Source of the DNA: Cylindrotheca closterium
Lineage: Eukaryota; Bacillariophyta; Bacillariophyceae; Bacillariales; Bacillariaceae
Direction of reading: 5' to 3'
NCBI GenBank assembly: GCA_933822405.4
Contig: CAKOGP040001916.1
Span: forward strand, 1-13,606
DNA: 13,606 bases
The notes under the pieces were generated by a model. It worked only from the letters and a program-made list of their open reading frames with translations. It was not told where the DNA came from and searched no databases. Of this stretch, positions 9,377 through 13,606 are shown piece after piece (the stretch's first letter is position 1; each line of letters opens with the position of its first letter). A program made the translations under genes and the position numbers.

Positions 9377-10145
9377 CTAATCTTCTTGATCTCCTTGGAT
9401 CAATGCACGAGACTTGCGGAACTTTTCTCCTTGCAAAGGTTTTGTCATATAATCCCCCCACATGTCATGTGTCAGCATGTGTTCGATTGTAAGATTTCCT
9501 TTCTCAACCTGATCGGTGACAAAGAAGTAACGGATGTTCAATGCTGGACTTCTCTTGCCAGCACTTGACCTTCCGTTCTTTTCAAGTAGAATAGTAGCTA
9601 GAGCTCATATTATCTTGATACAAGATATTCTTCTCAATTGGATAACCCTGTTCTTCCATGAACATGCATGTCCACAACACTTGTGTGATCGCATCGTCTA
9701 CTCCGATTAGTTCAGCATGCGTATGCTGCGACTATTCAGTTTCTGTTTCTTCAACATAGCCTGCATAGCTCCACCACCCATGGTCATCACTCCTCCTGTG
9801 TGACTCTTGAAGTCAGGGTGAACCGCAAAAGATGCATCGACAAACCACTTCATCACTCGAAGGTTGTCAGCGCTCAGAGAAAGATGCCACTTCTTGGTTG
9901 AGTGCATATATCTCATAAGTCTTAGGCGTTTATGCCAATCACTTTGATTTGGGTTTTGAACTTGTGACGCCAAAATTGCCACCGTCGGATGCATAACCAG
10001 ACGCGCACATTTGGTCAAAAACAAATGTTTTGCAACAAACCTGTGAAACTCAATCTGTTGATCCTTGTCCAAAAGTCTCCCTTTTCCTACCTCCAGCAAA
10101 TTATTGCCAGCAGGTGTTTCCTGTTTGTTGTCTTCCTTAAACCGG
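9377..10145 (-). pseudogene. Ty1/copia-type pol 3' remnant (RNase H and C-terminal tail)
   Basis: The minus strand encodes the end of a copia-family polyprotein in three successive frames. The first (about 10145 to 9724) has TPAGNNLLEV, the connection region and the RNase H segment WFVDASFAVHPDFKSHTGG followed by KQKLNSRS. A one-base loss near 9724 shifts into a frame with HAELIGVDD and ILYQDN (to about 9600). A second shift leads to a frame that runs from 9598 to a normal stop at 9377. Gag, integrase and reverse transcriptase are absent, so this is 5'-truncated and non-autonomous. The wording of these motifs resembles diatom copia-like elements as I recall them. Any spurious protein call at 9707-10099 is part of this dead element, not a host gene. 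Confidence 0.85.
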
Positions 10146-10153
10146 GTGTTCTG

Positions 10154-10236
10154 GCTGAAAAAAATCAGCAGTTGTCAGCAGTTGGCTGAATTCCCTGCTG
10201 AACTGCTGAATTTTTTCAGCAGTTGGCCTGAATTCC
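10154..10236. repeat. Nested direct and inverted CAGCAGTTG repeats
   Basis: TCAGCAGTTG occurs twice in tandem (10165-10174, 10175-10184) and again at 10216-10225. CAGCAGTTGG(C)CTGAATTCC is directly repeated at 10176-10194 and 10217-10236. The arms 10154-10171 and 10203-10220 are inverted copies with one mismatch in 18, so the segment can fold into a long hairpin. It abuts the broken 5' end of the copia remnant. Confidence 0.75.
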
Positions 10237-10773
10237 AAGACTCCGTTGTTGCAGATTCTATTGCGTCCATGTCACTTTTTTAACGGTGAAATTGTGGAGA
10301 CAAAAGGTACATTTTTAGCTTCTATGTACGACATACAGGCGGGTTTCAGCAGAACCTCCCTCTGTTGCAGGGAGACACTTCGCTCGTTTACGTGCGACCG
10401 ACAGACGGGGCGGGTTGACCGCATCAAGAAGACTGGAGTGAGTGGCTTCAATGCTCAATGCTCGTACTGAATACAGTATTGATATGAAATATTTACGGTA
10501 CAAGTATCATGAATGAGAATCATCTCTTGAAAGCTTTTAATAGTTTCTGCCGAACAATACCATGTTGAGAGCTTATTGATAATTTCCTCGTATTCATATC
10601 TATTCTTCTATCTAGCTTGAGCTGCTGTTAGAGAGTTTGCCTATTGAGACGATCTCGAATCATTGATTGCAAGCTCTATTATTACAAGAGTTTTAAAGTT
10701 TTGAAGAGAGAAGATAATTTAACTGGTTGGCCAGATCTATTGTTGAATTGAGGAAGAGTCATTTCGTTTTACA
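10237..10773. other. Intergenic spacer, no gene seen
   Basis: No supported coding region on either strand. The part nearest 10773 is AT-rich and should hold the 3' UTR and polyadenylation signals of the minus-strand gene beside it. Minor inverted repeats such as TACTG-AATA-CAGTA (about 10466-10479) are short enough to be chance. Confidence 0.5.
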
Positions 10774-11670
10774 TTACAGCTTCGTCATTGATCCTTTTGG
10801 TTGCCCAACCAGAGAATCATCGGAATCCAGATGTTTAAAGAGAGAGTCTCGCACACATTCTTTGCGTTGCCTAGAAAGCTCTGCCTTTGCTTTTTCCAAG
10901 TCTCTATTCCGGAAAGCAAATGTACCATCGCGCCTTCTAACCAATGGAGATAGCTCTGTTCCAAGTCCTAGCCGGGTTCTGCTCTTTCGCTTTTGTGGAG
11001 TCTTGTTCTTGGATGATTTGCCACCAGCGCCACCCTTTCCCGGTTCTCCAGGGGTTGCGGAATCGTCCTCTGCAATGGACTTCAAGCCTTCCTCACCCAC
11101 CGAAAGTGTACTCATTTCAAACGAATTCTTCAATTCAGCGGTTGATTCCTCTGTGTCCACTTCAGGAGGTCTTGGTTCAGGCTCGGAAGGTTCTATAGGA
11201 GCTTCCGTAACGACCAGATCGGGTATTTGTTCTGCTGCTTTTGCTCCTTCTTTTGCGTCTCGAAGCCCGACCAAGTAGGCTTCTCTTAGGAGGGGAGTTA
11301 CGATTTCGGTGTAGATTTCTGCAATAATGTCTCCATCGTATATATCTTCGTCACGCTGTTCGTCTTGCTCATCCAGCACCGCGTCAATGGATGCAATCAT
11401 CTTCTCCGCACGATAATCTGCAACATCTTCTTCCACCAAATGCTCGAGACCACGGATGCACAGTTCTTCTCCATTGTATGTTTCTTTGCCGTTTGCGATC
11501 AGCTGCGCAATTTCACTGACTTCTTCTGACATTCTCATAAAATCCTTCTTCCGGTACCACCCATTTATGATTTCATCGTCATCAAAGTCAGCGACATGGC
11601 GAATCGTTTTGAACTGCACTCTTCCATGGAACCGAACTTTCCGCTTCTCCTTCTCGCTTTCTTCGCTCAT
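10774..11670 (-). CDS. Acidic protein of a diatom-type family, function unknown
   Basis: Single-exon 298-residue protein starting MSEESEKEKRKVRFHGRVQF. The N-terminal half carries a pattern I recall from a large family of small uncharacterised diatom proteins. Its elements are a V.FH..V motif (12-18), an acidic patch DFDDDEI, NGWYRKKDF (about 36-44), CIRGLE (about 71-76), VLDEQDEQ (about 98-105), and IAEIYTE...REAYLVGLRDA (about 115-139). It is predicted mostly helical in that half. The C-terminal half is low-complexity: acidic, proline-rich EPSEPEPRPPEV, then a glycine/lysine stretch and basic KTPQKRKSRTR (about 224-234) that could be a nuclear localisation signal, then SPLVRRRDGTFAFRNRDLEKAKAEL. 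No signal peptide or membrane segment is seen. The family link is from memory, not a search; function is unknown. It could also be a chance-similar disordered nuclear protein. Confidence 0.8.
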   Translation of the reverse strand: MSEESEKEKRKVRFHGRVQFKTIRHVADFDDDEIINGWYRKKDFMRMSEEVSEIAQLIANGKETYNGEELCIRGLEHLVEEDVADYRAEKMIASIDAVLDEQDEQRDEDIYDGDIIAEIYTEIVTPLLREAYLVGLRDAKEGAKAAEQIPDLVVTEAPIEPSEPEPRPPEVDTEESTAELKNSFEMSTLSVGEEGLKSIAEDDSATPGEPGKGGAGGKSSKNKTPQKRKSRTRLGLGTELSPLVRRRDGTFAFRNRDLEKAKAELSRQRKECVRDSLFKHLDSDDSLVGQPKGSMTKL

Positions 11671-11983
11671 ATCGCTGCCAGTGTGGATCTATTTATGTCT
11701 TCGAGTTGAACTTGTGGTGATTTGGTACCTTGGGTGGTGGTTAATTTGAGTATTCAGTAGTATGTTGCAGCATAAAAGATTCTGCGGCACAGCTTGACCA
11801 TTAGGATTCTTGTCGATCCACCATAAAAACTTGCGGAGTTGGTTGGCTCGTCAATGTCTAAAGGAATGACCGTTGCAATGTCTGCTCGTTATTCAACGTG
11901 CGCGTGTCGCGCAAATTAGAAAATATGATACAGGAGCGGGCCCGCACGAAAATTTGGGGGGTTCAGGTGGCTATCTTGGGGGT

Positions 11984-12058
11984 AAAGAAAAAAAGGAAAA
12001 AGGAGAGGGGAAAAAAGGAGAGGGGAAAAAAGGAGAGGGAAAAAAAGAAGAGGGGAGA
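11984..12058 (+). repeat. 75-nt pure polypurine tract with 15-bp minisatellite
   Basis: Every base from 11984 to 12058 is A or G on the plus strand. From 12001 the unit AGGAGAGGGGAAAAA repeats: two identical copies (12001-12015, 12016-12030), a third with one change (12031-12045) and a degenerate fourth. Such tracts can form triplex (H-DNA) and are slippage-prone. Short frames across it are artefacts of the repeat. Confidence 0.9.
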
Positions 12059-12198
12059 TTCCGTTTTCCACCTCCTGTTCTGAAATCATATTCAATCCTT
12101 CGTGACTGCTGAAAAACGAATGGATGCTTATTAGGGGGGCGATCAAGAAAACATAGAGAATTAATAAATTTAGCAGGGGGTTGACACGGGGGTTCTGT

Positions 12199-12218
12199 TA
12201 AAAAGACATGTCTTTTTA
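12199..12218. repeat. Perfect 20-bp palindrome
   Basis: TAAAAAGACATGTCTTTTTA is fully self-complementary, centred on ACATGT. It could be a dimeric factor site or an extruding AT-rich inverted repeat; on either strand it ends in a T-run, but no gene end is nearby. Confidence 0.6.
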
Positions 12219-12281
12219 TATACGCAAAAGACATTCTGCAAGACTCGCAACATAGCTTGGTTGACCAATCATCTGTTGTTC

Positions 12282-12298
12282 TTGAACTTCAAGTTCAA
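12282..12298. repeat. 17-bp palindrome with single-base centre
   Basis: TTGAACTT-C-AAGTTCAA has perfect 8-bp arms. It lies 64 bases from the 20-bp palindrome at 12199-12218. No adjacent gene start gives it an obvious role. Confidence 0.5.
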
Positions 12299-12565
12299 TA
12301 TAATCTTGACTACATGGAACGAAACGCGGTTGACTGGATTGAATGCGTGAAGTAGCTCAGCCAATCAGAAATCTTGCAAGCTATACACTTTTTAAACTTG
12401 TCTCGAGTCCTCCGAAAAACTAATTGTTGTACCGGTATGACATCACTCCTCCAACATAGAATCGTTCTCAATCCATGGTACAATAATTGAACACAGGGGA
12501 AACGCGGATGAAGCAAATACTGCTAGTGCTACTACTATAACAAATCAATCATTTTGATACTGCAT

Positions 12566-13606
12566 CTAGCATTTTAATTCTCCCCAGCCATACTCCTTGT
12601 TGTAGTAACCCTGCACCTTTGGGCACCATAGATCGTGAGGTGGTCTCCCGACCACTGAACCGGACTTGGACCGCTCAAGGTATCCTGCAAATCTTGTGCA
12701 ATTGAAAGGGTAATTTGGAAAGCATCTGGACTTGCAAACAGTCCGGCTATGTGGTGCGGATTGATTCGTGAAAAAGGCACATAGATTCGGAGTCAAGGCA
12801 AATTGATTCGGAGTAAAAAAACCACTGGTCGTTGAAGCATGCACAGGATTGAAAGTTGGATTGTTTTGAAGCCATTGCAACAGTGTGCTGTGATCTGCTG
12901 CTTGTTGCTGCATATGCTGCTGAGGTAAAGGCTGTGCTGCTGCAGCTGATCGATCGACCGCTCTGGCAATACCACTCCTCCTCCTGGCAACACTTGTTGT
13001 TTGAGGCGATTTGTACTTGTCCTTGCAGTCTTCGCAAAGACAAACCTTAGTTGAAGCAACAGTTCCCTCTTGTTTGTTTCTTTCCATTTGGTCGGTGCAG
13101 TAATCGGAAAAGAAAACTTCCTTCTTGTTTCCAACCTCTGGAACTCGACACTCTTTGAACAAGGCACCAAAACCAAGCGATGTAGATTGTTGGTTCAAAT
13201 GGTCTAGCAGGGAATGGTCCATGAAAATGGGCGTTCGGTCCATGTATTCTGGATGCGGTAATCTAGAACCTTGTTGGCGTTGCACCATGCAGTCATATCT
13301 CCACCTCGCCCCGATGTTGTGCTCAGCCGTACCTCGGGCAATGAGAGCATTCGCAAACTCCGATTTGCAACCAATATTTGCAAAATGGGCCAATAGTTCA
13401 TGAAAGTTCTCCAAGCTTGACTCAGCTCTTGAGCTCCTCCATTCGGTCAGCCCATGCTCGGCACTTGATTTCACTCCATGGTAGGTGGCTGCACCTTCAT
13501 GATCCAATACGTATGGAACCTTTGAAAACTGTTCTCTTGTTGTGTCCTCTGTCTTGTATGTGAAGACCTTTCGATCGCTATCGTCACTGACATCTATCCA
13601 TGCTTT
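12566..13606 (-). CDS. 5'-partial protein with transposase-like segment
   Basis: The frame is open to the window edge, so the start is outside; 346 residues are visible, ending ...YGWGELKC. Residues about 62-103 (ESSLENFHELLAHFANIG, then ALIARGTAEHNIGARWRYD) follow the pattern E..LE.FH..L...N.G...A..L...GTA..N...R. That pattern resembles the C-terminal part of cut-and-paste transposases in diatom and other protist elements. A cysteine cluster CLCEDC (about 189-194) suggests metal binding. A glutamine-rich low-complexity run follows (about 225-240), then a Cys-containing tail with VGRPPHDLWCP. The DDE catalytic core, if any, would be upstream of the window. It may be an intact element, a domesticated gene or an unrelated host gene. 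No terminal inverted repeat was identified after 12566. Confidence 0.6.
   Translation of the reverse strand, partial: KAWIDVSDDSDRKVFTYKTEDTTREQFSKVPYVLDHEGAATYHGVKSSAEHGLTEWRSSRAESSLENFHELLAHFANIGCKSEFANALIARGTAEHNIGARWRYDCMVQRQQGSRLPHPEYMDRTPIFMDHSLLDHLNQQSTSLGFGALFKECRVPEVGNKKEVFFSDYCTDQMERNKQEGTVASTKVCLCEDCKDKYKSPQTTSVARRRSGIARAVDRSAAAAQPLPQQHMQQQAADHSTLLQWLQNNPTFNPVHASTTSGFFTPNQFALTPNLCAFFTNQSAPHSRTVCKSRCFPNYPFNCTRFAGYLERSKSGSVVGRPPHDLWCPKVQGYYNKEYGWGELKC

Larger units (their letters stand above)
11671..12565. other. Intergenic region, promoter side of the 10774-11670 gene
   Basis: About 0.9 kb with no supported coding sequence. The part adjoining 11671 must contain the promoter of the minus-strand acidic-protein gene. 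The rest holds the polypurine minisatellite and two palindromes listed separately; 12300-12565 shows nothing recognisable apart from the 3' flank of the edge gene. Confidence 0.5.

Noticed and set aside
9707..10099. A 130-residue host gene
   Set aside because: Recognisable copia RNase H segment, and the element's frame continues beyond its end after a frameshift.
10315..10503. 62-codon minus-strand ORF
   Set aside because: No recognisable motif, isolated in an intergenic region and short enough to be chance.
11873..12234. ORFs of Lys/Gly/Glu or Phe/Pro/Ser repeats on both strands
   Set aside because: Produced by the 15-bp polypurine minisatellite lacking stop codons.
12310..12516. 68-codon minus-strand ORF
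   Set aside because: No motif, no family resemblance and short enough to be chance.

Overview
This window is eukaryotic nuclear DNA, most likely from a diatom. The organism call is inference. It rests on short GT-AG introns (64-149 nt), two conserved eukaryotic housekeeping genes, a remnant of a Ty1/copia-like retroelement of the type common in diatoms, and a protein resembling a diatom-expanded family of unknown function. No prokaryotic operon signals are present.

Left half (1-7887) is gene-dense and ordinary. A four-exon gene for DNA polymerase alpha subunit B (POLA2, 324-2475, +) includes one apparent GC-AG intron. It is followed by a tRNA-Lys(CTT) gene on the minus strand (2804-2876) with a Pol III T-run terminator. 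Next is a two-exon gene for an armadillo-like helical repeat protein (3046-5012, +); its intron, read through, mimics a hydrophobic membrane anchor. Only 68 bases away and convergent lies the five-exon NSUN2/Trm4 gene (5081-7887, -), an RNA cytosine-5 methyltransferase with both catalytic cysteines.

The middle (7888-10773) has no intact gene. It holds a perfect 10-bp-arm hairpin (8439-8462), a diverged tandem duplication of about 164 bp (8937-9270), and the decayed RNase H/C-terminal end of a copia-type pol (about 9377-10145, -) broken by two frameshifts. At the truncated end of that pol there is a compact cluster of direct and inverted CAGCAG-containing repeats (10154-10236).

The right part holds a single-exon acidic protein of a diatom-type family (10774-11670, -). 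After it comes a roughly 0.9 kb non-coding stretch with a 75-nt pure polypurine minisatellite and two perfect palindromes. The window ends in a 5'-partial gene (12566-13606, -) whose N-terminal part resembles the C-terminal region of a transposase.

Functionally, the two recognised genes serve unrelated housekeeping jobs (replication priming and tRNA modification). The tRNA-Lys gene and NSUN2 are both part of translation, but nothing in the sequence suggests co-regulation. I see no convincing new multi-gene system here. The items most worth checking are the gene-model corrections, the two uncharacterised proteins and the repeat structures.
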